From Flavobacterium algicola (lineage in GTDB: Bacteria; Bacteroidota; Bacteroidia; Flavobacteriales; Flavobacteriaceae): a DNA stretch of 64,000 bases. Shown here piece by piece: positions 51,833 to 61,414 of the stretch. A program made the translations under genes and the position numbers. Numbering within the stretch: the stretch's first letter is position 1; each line of letters opens with the position of its first letter. The notes below the pieces were generated by a model, which was not told the origin of the DNA, made no database searches, and saw only the letters and a list, made by a program, of their open reading frames with translations. The stretch is taken from contig NZ_JAJTUT010000003.1 in NCBI RefSeq assembly GCF_022399565.1, positions 496,001 to 560,000 on the forward strand, given 5' to 3'.

Positions 51833-52999
51833 ATGAATATAATAGTAAAAATTAGTAGACATTTTCTAGCTTTCCTGATTGTGTGCTTAGTGCTCACATC
51901 ATGTGATAATGACGATAATTCTGGCGCTGCAGCAATTGTAGAGGGCGTTTATAGTTTGGATAATACAACAACTCCACCGACTGAAAATAAAGATAAAGGA
52001 TACCCTGGCGATTTAGTAAAAATAGAAGGATCAGGCTTAGCAGGAGTTAAAAGTGTCTTATTTGACGATTTAGTTAATGTTATTTTTAATCCACAATTAA
52101 GTGCTGATAAATCGCTGTTCTTTAATATTCCCTTTGATGATAAGAAAGGGAGCCGTTTTGGGGTTCAAGAATTGAAAATTACTAAAGGAAATGGTGAAGT
52201 TATTGTTTCTAGTTTCGAAATTTTACAACCTAAAGTGATAATCTCAGAAAAATTCGAACCATCTGTTCCAGAAGTAGGGACGATTGTTACTGTAAACGGT
52301 GTTTGGTTTTTTAACATATCCTCAGTTAAGTTTGCTGGCGAGGCAGTTAGCTTTACACGAATCAATTCTACTTCCCTAACTTTTATGGTTCCAGAAACAG
52401 CAACAGCTGGAGGTGATGTCGAAATAACAACTCCAGGGGGAACAACAAAAAGATTTTTAGACATAGATCAAGGATTTGATTTGTACAAAATAGCTGATTT
52501 TGATGGCGGTGGTTTGCGACCAAGCAACAACTGGGTTAAATATGGGGACGCAAATAGTCTGACCTACTCGGCCATAGGTGGTATCTCTGGAAATTACGCA
52601 GAATTCACATGGACAGGCGCGAGCGCAAACGGATACAATGGAAGCCAATCTGATGCAGGAAACGCTCTGTTGAAAGAAACAGTAACTGACGCCACAAAAG
52701 CATTCTATCTTATCGATGTAAATTGTGGCGGAGCAGTAGGGACCAAGATAGATTTATTACTTGTAGATAGTGATGGCGGAAACTGGGCTTATTCATACAC
52801 AATAGCAACTACAGGGTGGCAAACAATAGAAGCTAAAACTTCAGATTTTGGAGCAAATTATGACTCATCACAGCAAGGGCAAGGAGATGTAAATCCCTCT
52901 AAAATAAACCAAGTCAAGATGACAATAGCTCAAAATGGAGGAACTGCAAATCCATCAAAAGTGCAATTTGATAACATTAGATTTAAAGTTTTACGATAG
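51833..52999 (+). CDS. Surface glycan-binding protein with IPT/TIG domains
   Basis: 388 residues, lipobox LTSC (Cys about 24) followed by DNDDN, as in surface lipoproteins. Two IPT/TIG immunoglobulin-like domains: about 40-130 (PGDLVKIEGSGLAGVKSVLF) and about 133-215 (PEVGTIVTVNGVWFFNISSV, then TATAGGDVEITTPGGTTKRF). The C-terminal ~170 residues (YKIADFDGGGLRPSNNWVKY, NGYNGSQSDAGNALLKE, ending in KVQFDNIRFKVL) form a beta-sandwich resembling carbohydrate-binding modules. It occupies the SusE/SGBP position of a xylan utilisation locus and probably binds xylan at the surface. A hairpin follows the stop. Confidence 0.85.
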   Translation: MNIIVKISRHFLAFLIVCLVLTSCDNDDNSGAAAIVEGVYSLDNTTTPPTENKDKGYPGDLVKIEGSGLAGVKSVLFDDLVNVIFNPQLSADKSLFFNIPFDDKKGSRFGVQELKITKGNGEVIVSSFEILQPKVIISEKFEPSVPEVGTIVTVNGVWFFNISSVKFAGEAVSFTRINSTSLTFMVPETATAGGDVEITTPGGTTKRFLDIDQGFDLYKIADFDGGGLRPSNNWVKYGDANSLTYSAIGGISGNYAEFTWTGASANGYNGSQSDAGNALLKETVTDATKAFYLIDVNCGGAVGTKIDLLLVDSDGGNWAYSYTIATTGWQTIEAKTSDFGANYDSSQQGQGDVNPSKINQVKMTIAQNGGTANPSKVQFDNIRFKVLR

Positions 53000-53031
53000 T
53001 TTAATCTAGTACAAATGATGTTAATAGTTAG

Positions 53032-53061
53032 AAAGGTTACTGTATTCAATCAGTAACCTTT
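53032..53061 (+). terminator. Hairpin between the glycan-binding protein and first GH10 gene
   Basis: AAAGGTTACTG (53032-53042) and CAGTAACCTTT (53051-53061): perfect 11-bp stem with 8-nt loop; T-rich but short tail (TTCTT). It is 13 bp before the GH10 ATG, so partial termination or mRNA stabilisation of the upstream SusCD message is likely. Confidence 0.7.
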
Positions 53062-53073
53062 TCTTAAAAAAAA

Positions 53074-54429
53074 ATGAAGATGAAAAAAATAAAAATAAAA
53101 CAAGCTTTAGTGTTAATCTGCATCAGCTTATTTGCATTAAGCTGTTCCAAAAGTGATGATGAAGTAGAAGTGATTGCAGGTGTACCCACGGCTTATTCTG
53201 CAGTGAACCTGACTGATTCTGGCTTTACAGCCAATTGGACAAGAGTGTATCGTGCCGATAAATATTTGGTAGATGTATCCACAACAGCTGATTTCTCTAC
53301 TTTAATACCAAGTTATAACGAATTGGCAGTAAATGCGTTAACGTTAGATATTTCAGGATTGAACGCTGGTGCTACTTATTATTACAGAGTGAGAGCAGTA
53401 AGAGGTGCGCTAATCTCGGTCTACTCAAATGTGATTGCAACTGAAATAATTAGTACAGGTCCTGAACCTACGACTGCTTTAAAAGAGGCAGCTAATTTTA
53501 AAGTTGGTATGATAGTAAGATCAACCGCTCTAACCGGACAAACGTCAGATATTATTTTGAGAGAATTTGATAATATCACTTCTGAATACGAAATGAAAAT
53601 GGATAAAATGTATCCAAGTAAAGGTACGTATGATTTTACAGCGGTTGATAAAATTGTAAAGTATGCTACAGATAATAAATTGAACCTTCATGGTCATGCG
53701 TTGATTTGGCACAATGCAACTCCCGACTGGGTTAAAAATTTCACTGGAACAGATGCCGAATTTGAGATTATGGTTAAAGAATATATTACGACAGTGGTAA
53801 CTCGTTACAAAGGAAAAGTGAAATCTTGGGATGTTGTTAATGAAGCTGTTGATGATGGTAGTGGTAACCCTCTAAGAAATTCTGTCTTCAAACAAAAAAT
53901 GGGTGATGACTACATTAAAAAGTGCTACCAATGGGCTAGAGCTGCTGATCCTGATTGTAAATTGTTTTATAATGATTACAACTTCGCTTCTTCAACAACC
54001 AAAAGAGCAGCAATTTTTAAAATAGCTGATGCTTTGAAAGTTGATAATTTAATTGATGGTTTGGGTGCACAAATGCACATTAGTTACAAAGGACCTGCTG
54101 CTTCAGAAATTCAAGCGGTGGTTGACGGAACTGTTTCTAGAAAATTATTAATGCATTTCTCTGAATTGGATATCCAAGCCAATCCAGATAATGATTTAAA
54201 AGTGCTGACTCCTGAAAGAGCAATTTTGCAAAAAAACAAATACAAAGAAGTAGTAAAGATTTTCAACTCTATTCCTACAGCAAATCAATATGCACTTACA
54301 GTTTGGGGAATGAGAGATAGTGAGTCTTGGTTGTTAGACTTCTGGGGACATATTGACTGGCCTTTGATGTACAATAATGATTACAGTGTTAAAAAAGCAC
54401 ATACTGGCTTCCTTGAAGGATTAAAATAG
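53074..54429 (+). CDS. GH10 endo-1,4-beta-xylanase lipoprotein with FN3 domain
   Basis: 451 residues. Lipobox FALSC (Cys about 24). Residues ~37-125 form a fibronectin type III domain (PTAYSAVNLTDSGFTANWTR, then LNAGATYYYRVRAV). The GH10 barrel is residues ~135-450: NLHGHALIWHNATPDWV (about 207-223), acid/base Glu in SWDVVNEAVDD (about 257), nucleophile in HFSELDIQA (about 364) and LTVWGMRDSESWLLD near the end. It cuts the xylan backbone, probably while anchored at the cell surface behind SusCD. A second GH10 without FN3 is encoded 4.4 kb downstream. Confidence 0.94.
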   Translation: MKMKKIKIKQALVLICISLFALSCSKSDDEVEVIAGVPTAYSAVNLTDSGFTANWTRVYRADKYLVDVSTTADFSTLIPSYNELAVNALTLDISGLNAGATYYYRVRAVRGALISVYSNVIATEIISTGPEPTTALKEAANFKVGMIVRSTALTGQTSDIILREFDNITSEYEMKMDKMYPSKGTYDFTAVDKIVKYATDNKLNLHGHALIWHNATPDWVKNFTGTDAEFEIMVKEYITTVVTRYKGKVKSWDVVNEAVDDGSGNPLRNSVFKQKMGDDYIKKCYQWARAADPDCKLFYNDYNFASSTTKRAAIFKIADALKVDNLIDGLGAQMHISYKGPAASEIQAVVDGTVSRKLLMHFSELDIQANPDNDLKVLTPERAILQKNKYKEVVKIFNSIPTANQYALTVWGMRDSESWLLDFWGHIDWPLMYNNDYSVKKAHTGFLEGLK

Positions 54430-54990
54430 TCACAGTCATTTCTTAATTACGGATTGATACATCATCGTTATTTTTTTACCGAGTGGTTAGCAGTAAAATG
54501 ATGACATGGTGGCATCAATCCGTTTTTTTATATCCTCTTATCAAATGGTGTAGAATTAGTTGCTGTGAGATCGAATGCAGTATGTAAAATAACCAGTGAG
54601 TACGTATTACAATTGGTGAATCCTAAGATTTTTTTAGTCATTTCTTGTGTGAGATTAAAGTTCTCTGTAATTAATTCCGGATAACTTTCCTATTCGATCA
54701 AAATTTACATTCCACTCTAAAAACCTTAATTAGAGCTCTTAATCATTGAATAATGCACGATTTGTTTTAGTTATAGCTTCAATAGTAGCAGTCGACAAAG
54801 ATACATCCTACTACTTTTACCAGACAGTTTTTATGATTGCTAGTCCATTTTACAAAAGTTTTCGTTTTTAAAATTAGAAAATCAATATGGCTGTAAAAAT
54901 CATTTTTAGTAGCTGTAAAAAAGGAATGTACTTGATTAAAAATCTCCTTAAAATACGAACACGATTTCCCCAATTTTAAATAAAAAGAAT
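54430..54990. other. Intergenic region between GH10 and GH3 genes
   Basis: 561 bp with a terminator at its left end (54449-54523). The remainder is AT-rich, with no coding frame of note and no consensus promoter found, though a new transcription start for the GH3-to-GH43 block is likely here. Confidence 0.5.
54449..54529 (+). terminator. Terminator closing the SusC-GH10 unit
   Basis: ACGGATTGAT (54449-54458) pairs perfectly with ATCAATCCGT (54514-54523), with additional ATCAT/ATGAT pairing inside, followed by seven T. Confidence 0.75.
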
Positions 54991-57624
54991 ATGTCTCAAT
55001 TAAAACAGATTTACTTTTTCTTTTTTCTTGCCATTACAGTTTGTGATGCACAAGTAGCAGTACATAAAGATGCCTCAAAAACTTTTGAAGAAAGAGCTGC
55101 TTTTTTGGTTTCTAAAATGACTTTGCAAGAAAAGGTTTCTCAAATGACCTACAACTCTGCTGCAATAGATAGATTAGAAATTCCCGAAATGAATTGGTGG
55201 AACGAATGTTTACACGGTGTAGCTCGCGCAGGAATTGCAACTGTTTTTCCACAAGGAATCGGAATGAGTGCCATGTTTGATAGAAAACAAATGTTCGAAA
55301 TTGCCAATGCAATCTCAGATGAAGCGAGAGCCAAGCATCATGATTTTGTTTCTAAAAACAAAAGAGGCATTCATCAAGGATTGACTTTTTGGACACCCAA
55401 CATTAATATTTTTAGAGACCCTAGATGGGGTCGCGGAATGGAAACGTATGGTGAAGATCCTTATTTAACGGGAGAGCTTGGCGTACAGTTTATAAAAGGC
55501 TTACAAGGAAACGATCCTAAATACTATAAACTGATTGCTACTGCCAAACATTTTGTGGTACACAGCGGACCAGAAGCGAGTCGTCATAGTTTTAATGTAG
55601 ATCCTTCTGCTTTTGATATGTTGAATACGTACAGTCCACAATTCGAAAAGGTGGTGAAAGAATCGGGCGTATATTCTGTGATGTGTGCCTACAATAGTTA
55701 CAAAGGCATGCCTTGTTGTGGTAATAAGGAATTGAGTAGTTTATTGAGAAAAGATTGGGGTTTTAAAGGATATATCGTTTCTGACTGTTGGGCAGTAAAA
55801 GATTTTTATGACAAAGGAGCTCATGAAGTAGTACAAACTAAGGAAGAAGCATCAGCTATGGCTGTACAAGCGGGAACCGACTTGAATTGTGGGGATTCCT
55901 ATCCTTCGTTAGTGAAAGCGGTGGAGCAAGGTTTAATTTCTGAAGCCGAACTAAATGTTTCTGTCGAAAGATTAGTAGAAGCACGTTTAAAACTAGGATT
56001 GTTTGCACCAAAAGGAGATGTGAAATTTGAAGACATTCCGTATTCAGTTGTTGACTCAGAAGTACACCGTTTATTGGCCTTGCAATCCGCTAGAAAATCA
56101 ATGGTTTTATTAAAAAACAACAACCTATTACCATTAAGCAAAAACGTAAAAAAAGTCGCTGTTATTGGTCCGAATGCGAATGATGCAGACGTGTTACTTG
56201 GGAATTACAACGGTTTTCCGTCACAACCTATTACTCCTTTACAAGGAATAATGAATAAACTGCCAAATGCTAAAGTGAGCTTTGCGCAAGGATGCAGATT
56301 AGCTGATGGCTTACCAATTTTAGAAGCGGTTCCTGCTGCTGTTTTATACACCGATAGCAAATTGAAAAATAAAGGTATGAAAGCGGAGTACTTTTCGAAT
56401 ACTACTTTAAAAGGCAACCCATCGCACAAACAAATCGATGCAAATGTTGACTTCGTATGGGCAACAACGCCTCCGTTTTCAGATATGACGTATGATAAAT
56501 ATTCGGTACGCTGGACGGGATATCTTTCGGTGCCAAAATCAGGTCGCTACGCGCTAGGCGGACAATCCTATTCTGGAATGAAATTGTTTGTCGATGAGAA
56601 GTTGATTGTTGAAAGTGAAAATGTTTATGAGCCTAAAACAGAATATGAGTATTTAGACTTAGAAGCTAATAAAGTGTACAAAATTAAATTAGAGTACAAG
56701 CAAGACAATTCAGAGCATGCTGTGATGCGTTTTTTATGGGAAGCACCTAATGAAAACCTTGAGAAAGAAGCCATGGCGTTGGCTGAAGCATCAGATGTTG
56801 TGGTGTTCTGTATGGGATTAAGTCCACTTTTGGAAGGGGAAGAAATGAAAGTGAAAGTAGAAGGTTTTGCAGGTGGTGACCGATTGGATATCAAACTACC
56901 AGCTTCTCAAACTAATTTAATGAAAAAGATCAGCACACTAGGCAAACCAATGGTTTTGGTTTTGTTGAACGGTAGTGCGCTTGCAATCAATTGGGAAAAC
57001 GAAAATATTCCTGCGATTCTAGAAGCGTGGTATCCTGGACAAGCTGGGGGTACTGCCATTGCTGATATTTTATTTGGTGATTACAATCCGTCTGGACGCT
57101 TGCCACTTACTTTTTATAAAGATATTAAGGACATTCCAGCCTTTGATGATTACAATATGAAAGGCAAAACCTATCGCTACTTTCAAGGAAAACCTTTGTA
57201 TGAATTTGGTTTTGGTTTGAGTTATACGAGTTTTATATACAGTAATCTGGTTTTAGAAAAAGAACAAGCAACGAACAAAGAGATTCTACTTTCGATAGAT
57301 ATTACCAATACCGGAAAAATAGACGGAGACGAAGTAACGCAATTGTATATGAAAAGTGCCAAAGAAGATTTTCAAAACACTGTTCGAACATTAGTAGGTT
57401 TTGAAAGAACTTTTCTAAAAGCTGGAGAAACGAAGACCATTCGTTTTACGGTACAACCAAAACAATTGGCACAAATTAATGCTGATTTAAAAATGGAAGT
57501 GAATCCTGGCAATTATACTTTTTCTGTGGGAGGTGCACAACCAAACGAGGAAAGAATCAAATCAGCAAATGTGGTTGTTAGTACAGTTACATTAAAAGGA
57601 AACCCATTCAAAATTCAAAACTAA
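54991..57624 (+). CDS. GH3 beta-xylosidase/beta-glucosidase with PA14 insertion
   Basis: 877 residues, signal peptide ending near CDAQ, so periplasmic. N-terminal GH3 barrel: MNWWNECLHGVARAG, QGLTFWTPNINIFRDPRWGR, ETYGEDPYLTGE, ATAKHFVVHSGPE, and nucleophile Asp in GYIVSDCWAV (about 266). The second domain (MVLLKNNNLLPL, about 369) is interrupted by a PA14 domain at about 463-588 (GMKAEYFSNTTLKG to RFLWEAP), then resumes (ASDVVVFCMGLSPLLEGEE, with the acid/base region) and ends in an FN3-like domain (VTQLYMKSA). PA14 inserts often shape exo-specificity. In this locus, release of xylose from oligomers is the likely role. Confidence 0.93.
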   Translation: MSQLKQIYFFFFLAITVCDAQVAVHKDASKTFEERAAFLVSKMTLQEKVSQMTYNSAAIDRLEIPEMNWWNECLHGVARAGIATVFPQGIGMSAMFDRKQMFEIANAISDEARAKHHDFVSKNKRGIHQGLTFWTPNINIFRDPRWGRGMETYGEDPYLTGELGVQFIKGLQGNDPKYYKLIATAKHFVVHSGPEASRHSFNVDPSAFDMLNTYSPQFEKVVKESGVYSVMCAYNSYKGMPCCGNKELSSLLRKDWGFKGYIVSDCWAVKDFYDKGAHEVVQTKEEASAMAVQAGTDLNCGDSYPSLVKAVEQGLISEAELNVSVERLVEARLKLGLFAPKGDVKFEDIPYSVVDSEVHRLLALQSARKSMVLLKNNNLLPLSKNVKKVAVIGPNANDADVLLGNYNGFPSQPITPLQGIMNKLPNAKVSFAQGCRLADGLPILEAVPAAVLYTDSKLKNKGMKAEYFSNTTLKGNPSHKQIDANVDFVWATTPPFSDMTYDKYSVRWTGYLSVPKSGRYALGGQSYSGMKLFVDEKLIVESENVYEPKTEYEYLDLEANKVYKIKLEYKQDNSEHAVMRFLWEAPNENLEKEAMALAEASDVVVFCMGLSPLLEGEEMKVKVEGFAGGDRLDIKLPASQTNLMKKISTLGKPMVLVLLNGSALAINWENENIPAILEAWYPGQAGGTAIADILFGDYNPSGRLPLTFYKDIKDIPAFDDYNMKGKTYRYFQGKPLYEFGFGLSYTSFIYSNLVLEKEQATNKEILLSIDITNTGKIDGDEVTQLYMKSAKEDFQNTVRTLVGFERTFLKAGETKTIRFTVQPKQLAQINADLKMEVNPGNYTFSVGGAQPNEERIKSANVVVSTVTLKGNPFKIQN

Positions 57625-57630
57625 AACGGT

Positions 57631-58746
57631 ATGAAAATAATATATAGTCTATCAATTACAGTCTTATTACTTTTTAGTTCGCAGACCAATGCACAAGTAA
57701 CTCCTAAAAAAAGTAAAGCACATACGGTTATTTCTATCGAAAAAGATAATTTTTTAATAAACGGTAAAATTATTAATCAAGGTAAAACGTGGAAAGGGAA
57801 TAATATCGAAGGATTGTTGTTCAATTCTAGAATGGTACAAGCCACTTTTGATGATGAAAATCCAGAAACGGCTGTTTTATGGAAATATCCAGACACTCAA
57901 AAATGGAGTGCGGATCGCAATACAGAGGAGTTTGTTGCTGCTATGTCAGAATGGAAGTCCTACGGTTTGAATGCAGTTACCATAAATCTGCAAGGTGGTA
58001 GCCCAACCGGATACGGTAATAAAGACTGGATCAACTCGGCTTTTGAAAGTAATGGTGCTATAAAACCAGCCTATTGGAACCGATTAGAAAAAGTACTTAA
58101 AAAAGCCGATGAGTTAGAAATGGTAGTGATTCTAGGATTATTCTATTTTGGACAAGACCAACTTCTAGCAGATGAAAAAGCAGTGATCAATGCTGTTGAT
58201 AATACTATAAACGGACTTCATAAAACAGGGTATAAAAATGTTCTTATTGAAGTGGTTAATGAATGCGATTTACCGTATTACGACCATAAAATATTGACCG
58301 AAAGCGGTATGGCGACTTTGATCAATAGAGTAAAAAATAATAAAAGAGGAGACTTCAGATTTTTAGTATCAACAAGTTTTCAAGGCGCTTCGATTCCAAC
58401 TTCTAGTGTTATAGAAGCTTCAGATTATATTTTACTTCACGCCAACGCTGTTGAAGATCCAAAAGGAGTAGCAATGATGGTTGAAAAAACGAAACAAGTG
58501 CCGGGTTACAGTGTGAAACCGATAGTTTTCAATGAAGACGATCATTATGAATTTGACAAAGAGCAAAACAATTTCAAAATAGCAATCGAGAACAGAGCGT
58601 CATGGGGTTTCTTTGATTTTAGAAGAGAAGGAGAAACGGATATCAAAGAAGGATTTCAAAGCGTACCTGTTGACTGGAAAGTGAGTTCAGCACGAAAAAA
58701 AGCATTCTTTGAATACGTGAAAACAATAGTAAATAGCGAAAAATAA
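57631..58746 (+). CDS. Exported TIM-barrel glycoside hydrolase-like protein, family not recognised
   Basis: 371 residues, signal peptide ending QTNAQ. The fold looks like clan GH-A: a strand with NAVTINLQGGSPTGYG, MVVILGLFYFGQDQ, NVLIEVVNECDLPYYD (putative acid/base Glu about 211) and VKPIVFNEDDHYEF (putative nucleophile Glu about 302), with WGFFDFRREGE near the last strand. The N-terminal part (ISIEKDNFLINGKIINQGKT) is a strand-rich segment like those before GH5-type barrels. I cannot place it in a named GH family. It lies 6 bp after the GH3 gene and 40 bp before a GH10 gene, so it probably acts on xylan side chains or oligomers. Confidence 0.7.
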   Translation: MKIIYSLSITVLLLFSSQTNAQVTPKKSKAHTVISIEKDNFLINGKIINQGKTWKGNNIEGLLFNSRMVQATFDDENPETAVLWKYPDTQKWSADRNTEEFVAAMSEWKSYGLNAVTINLQGGSPTGYGNKDWINSAFESNGAIKPAYWNRLEKVLKKADELEMVVILGLFYFGQDQLLADEKAVINAVDNTINGLHKTGYKNVLIEVVNECDLPYYDHKILTESGMATLINRVKNNKRGDFRFLVSTSFQGASIPTSSVIEASDYILLHANAVEDPKGVAMMVEKTKQVPGYSVKPIVFNEDDHYEFDKEQNNFKIAIENRASWGFFDFRREGETDIKEGFQSVPVDWKVSSARKKAFFEYVKTIVNSEK

Positions 58747-58786
58747 ACGAAGAAATAAAAATAATTTATTGATTTAAAAATAGAAT

Positions 58787-59920
58787 ATGAAAATAGTAAA
58801 CAACAAAACGGCTACAATTATATTGGCAGGGGTTTTAATGATGAGTTGCCAATCTAAAAAAGAAGTGATAGATCAAGAACCAACATTAAAAATTGCGTTC
58901 AAACAAGATTTTTTTATTGGTACAGCACTTAGCGAAGACCAAATCAACGAAAAAGATTCAGTTGTAAATAATTTGATTAAATCACAATTTAGTGCTATTT
59001 CTCCAGAAAACAACCTGAAATGCGAAATGATTCATCCAAAATGGGACGAATTCACTTTTGACGTAGCCGACAAATATGTGGCTTACGGTAAAAAAAATAA
59101 TATGTTCGTTGTAGGTCATGCGCTAGTTTGGCACGAGCAATTGTCTCCCTTTGTTCATGCTATAAAAAGCAAGGATTCCTTGAGTCTATTTATGAAAAAT
59201 CACATCAATACGGTTGCCGGAAGGTACAAAGGAAAAATTGATGGTTGGGATGTTGTGAACGAAGCTTTGAACGAAGATGGAACATATAGAAAATCAATAT
59301 TTCTTGATAAACTAGGAGAAGATTATCTAGTAACTGCTTTTAAGTTAGCCGAAAAAGCAGCACCTGGAACAGAGCTTTATTATAATGATTTTAATATCGA
59401 ACAACCTAAGAAAAGAGAGGGAGCCATTCGATTATTAAAGAAAATTATAGACAGTGGCGCCCGTATTGACGGTGTTGGAATTCAAGGACATTGGAGTCTT
59501 GATGGTCTGCCATTGAAAGATATTGAAGAAAGTATTGTTGCCTATTCAAAATTAGGATTGAAGGTGATGTTCACCGAGTTGGATATTTCTGTTTTACCTG
59601 TGCCTGAGAAATTAGTGGGTGCCAATGTAGATCAAAATTTCGAAGAAGATGCCAAAATGAATCCGTACACTCAAGGTATTCCAGACAGTATCCAAGTAAA
59701 ACTTGCGCAACGTTATGAAGATTTGTTCAAAGTATTCCTGAAGCACCAAGACAAAATTAGTCGTGTTACTTTTTGGGGGGTAAATGATAGCCAATCATGG
59801 TTGAATAATTGGCCAATCAAAAACAGAACGAACTATCCGTTGTTTTTTGATCGAAATAATAAGACTAAAAAAGCATACGATCAGGTAATGGCATTAAAAA
59901 ATAAAAAAACCAACAAATAA
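58787..59920 (+). CDS. GH10 endo-1,4-beta-xylanase lipoprotein (second copy)
   Basis: 377 residues with lipobox VLMMSC (Cys about 22). GH10 domain only: FFIGTALSEDQI, KCEMIHPKWDEFTF, VGHALVWHEQLSPFV (about 105-119), acid/base Glu in GWDVVNEALNEDG (about 159), nucleophile in MFTELDISVLP (about 264) and FWGVNDSQSWLNNWP. All expected catalytic residues are present. It lacks the FN3 domain of the first GH10 gene, so the two are not simple duplicates. A periplasmic role on shorter xylo-oligosaccharides is plausible; the following gene, 12 bp on, is a sugar symporter. Confidence 0.94.
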   Translation: MKIVNNKTATIILAGVLMMSCQSKKEVIDQEPTLKIAFKQDFFIGTALSEDQINEKDSVVNNLIKSQFSAISPENNLKCEMIHPKWDEFTFDVADKYVAYGKKNNMFVVGHALVWHEQLSPFVHAIKSKDSLSLFMKNHINTVAGRYKGKIDGWDVVNEALNEDGTYRKSIFLDKLGEDYLVTAFKLAEKAAPGTELYYNDFNIEQPKKREGAIRLLKKIIDSGARIDGVGIQGHWSLDGLPLKDIEESIVAYSKLGLKVMFTELDISVLPVPEKLVGANVDQNFEEDAKMNPYTQGIPDSIQVKLAQRYEDLFKVFLKHQDKISRVTFWGVNDSQSWLNNWPIKNRTNYPLFFDRNNKTKKAYDQVMALKNKKTNK

Positions 59921-59932
59921 TTATAGTTCAAA

Positions 59933-61408
59933 ATGAATAACACATCCCAAAAACTTTCCGTTTTAGAGAAAGTAGGTTACAGTTTAGGTGACTTTGCAGC
60001 CAATTTAATTTTCCAAACTTTGATGACTTTTTTGGCATTTTTCTACACCGATGTGTATAAAATTCCAGCAGGGACAGCAAGTGCTATTATCTTTTTCGGA
60101 GGGTTTATAGGTGCCTTTTTCAATATTATAATGGGTGCGGTTGCCGACAGAACAAGAACCCGTTGGGGGAAATTCAGACCTTGGATTTTATGGACCTCTT
60201 TACCATTTGGAATCATCGCTATCTTGGCTTTTTCTACACCAGATTTTGGTCCAGACGGAAAAGTAATTTATGCCTTAGTGACTTATTTCTTGTTGATATT
60301 AGTTTACTCGGCCAATAATTTACCGTATTCAGCTTTAAGCGGCGTGTTGACAGGGGATATGGGACAACGTAACAGTTTGTCATCGTACCGTTTTGTGGCG
60401 GTAATGTTTGCACAATTTATCATTCAAGGGTTGTTATTGCCTTTGGTTTTAATATTGGGACATGGCGACAAAGCAGCTGGTTTTAAAACGACCATGATGA
60501 TTTTTGCAATAGCAGGAGTTGTTTGTTTTTTAATCACATTTTTAACTACTAAAGAGCGTATTGTTCCTAAAAAAGAACAAGAATCATCAGTAAAACAAGA
60601 TTTAATCGATTTGTCCAAAAACAAGCCGTGGGTGATCATGCTTTTTGTAACTATTTTGATTTTTGTTACGCTTTCGCTAAAAGGAGGAATGTACATTTAT
60701 TACTTTAAATACTACTTAGATCCTGTTGCCCAAGCTACGTTCTTGCAAGACATCGGATTCAATAATATGATTGCAGGACTGAATGATACGCTAGTCGGAA
60801 TGGGACTTACCGAGTTCCAGTGGCCAAAAGATGCACCAACTTCGGCCTTTAGTTTGTTCAATTCGGGTGGGATTTTGTTCATGATTTTCGGAATTATGTT
60901 TTCAAAAGGATTGGCAGATAAATTCGGAAAAAGAAACATTTTCATTGCCTTTATATTTTTATCTGCTTTAAGCTTGATTCAGTTCAATTTTTATGCGCCA
61001 ACTTCAATAGGTCTGGTTTTCTTAACGCAAATGGCACATGGGTTTTTGTACGGAATTACGATTCCGTTATTGTGGGCGATGATTGCTGATGTAGCTGATT
61101 ATAGCGAATGGAAAAACAATCGACGTGCTACGGCTATCATCTTTTCGGCTATGATTTTTGGTCTAAAAGTAGGTTTGAGCATTGGTGGTGCTTTGGGTGC
61201 TTTTCTATTATCAAGATACGGTTATGTGGCCGAAGCGGTAAACCAAGCACAGTCAGCAATTGATGGAATTAAATTATCAGTAAGTGTTTATCCAGGGTTA
61301 TTTTTTATCGCAAGTGCCGGTTTGGTCTGTTTTTATATGATCGATAAAAAAATGGAAGTGCAGTTAGAAAGTGAATTAAAAGAAAGAAGAAATAAAACAA
61401 TAAATTAA
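59933..61408 (+). CDS. GPH-family (MFS) xylo-oligosaccharide:cation symporter
   Basis: 491 residues with about twelve membrane helices. It has the glycoside-pentoside-hexuronide family signature after helix 2, GAVADRTRTRWGKFRPWILW (about 65-84), and start KVGYSLGDFAANLIFQTLM, where the Asp is typical of cation coupling. A longer loop near 270-300 (NDTLVGMGLTEFQWPKD) precedes helix 8, as in XynP/XynB-like carriers. It should move xylose or xylo-oligosaccharides from periplasm to cytoplasm with Na+ or H+. It lies directly between the second GH10 and a signal-less GH43, giving a coherent import-then-cut order. Confidence 0.92.
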   Translation: MNNTSQKLSVLEKVGYSLGDFAANLIFQTLMTFLAFFYTDVYKIPAGTASAIIFFGGFIGAFFNIIMGAVADRTRTRWGKFRPWILWTSLPFGIIAILAFSTPDFGPDGKVIYALVTYFLLILVYSANNLPYSALSGVLTGDMGQRNSLSSYRFVAVMFAQFIIQGLLLPLVLILGHGDKAAGFKTTMMIFAIAGVVCFLITFLTTKERIVPKKEQESSVKQDLIDLSKNKPWVIMLFVTILIFVTLSLKGGMYIYYFKYYLDPVAQATFLQDIGFNNMIAGLNDTLVGMGLTEFQWPKDAPTSAFSLFNSGGILFMIFGIMFSKGLADKFGKRNIFIAFIFLSALSLIQFNFYAPTSIGLVFLTQMAHGFLYGITIPLLWAMIADVADYSEWKNNRRATAIIFSAMIFGLKVGLSIGGALGAFLLSRYGYVAEAVNQAQSAIDGIKLSVSVYPGLFFIASAGLVCFYMIDKKMEVQLESELKERRNKTIN

Positions 61409-61414
61409 GTTATT

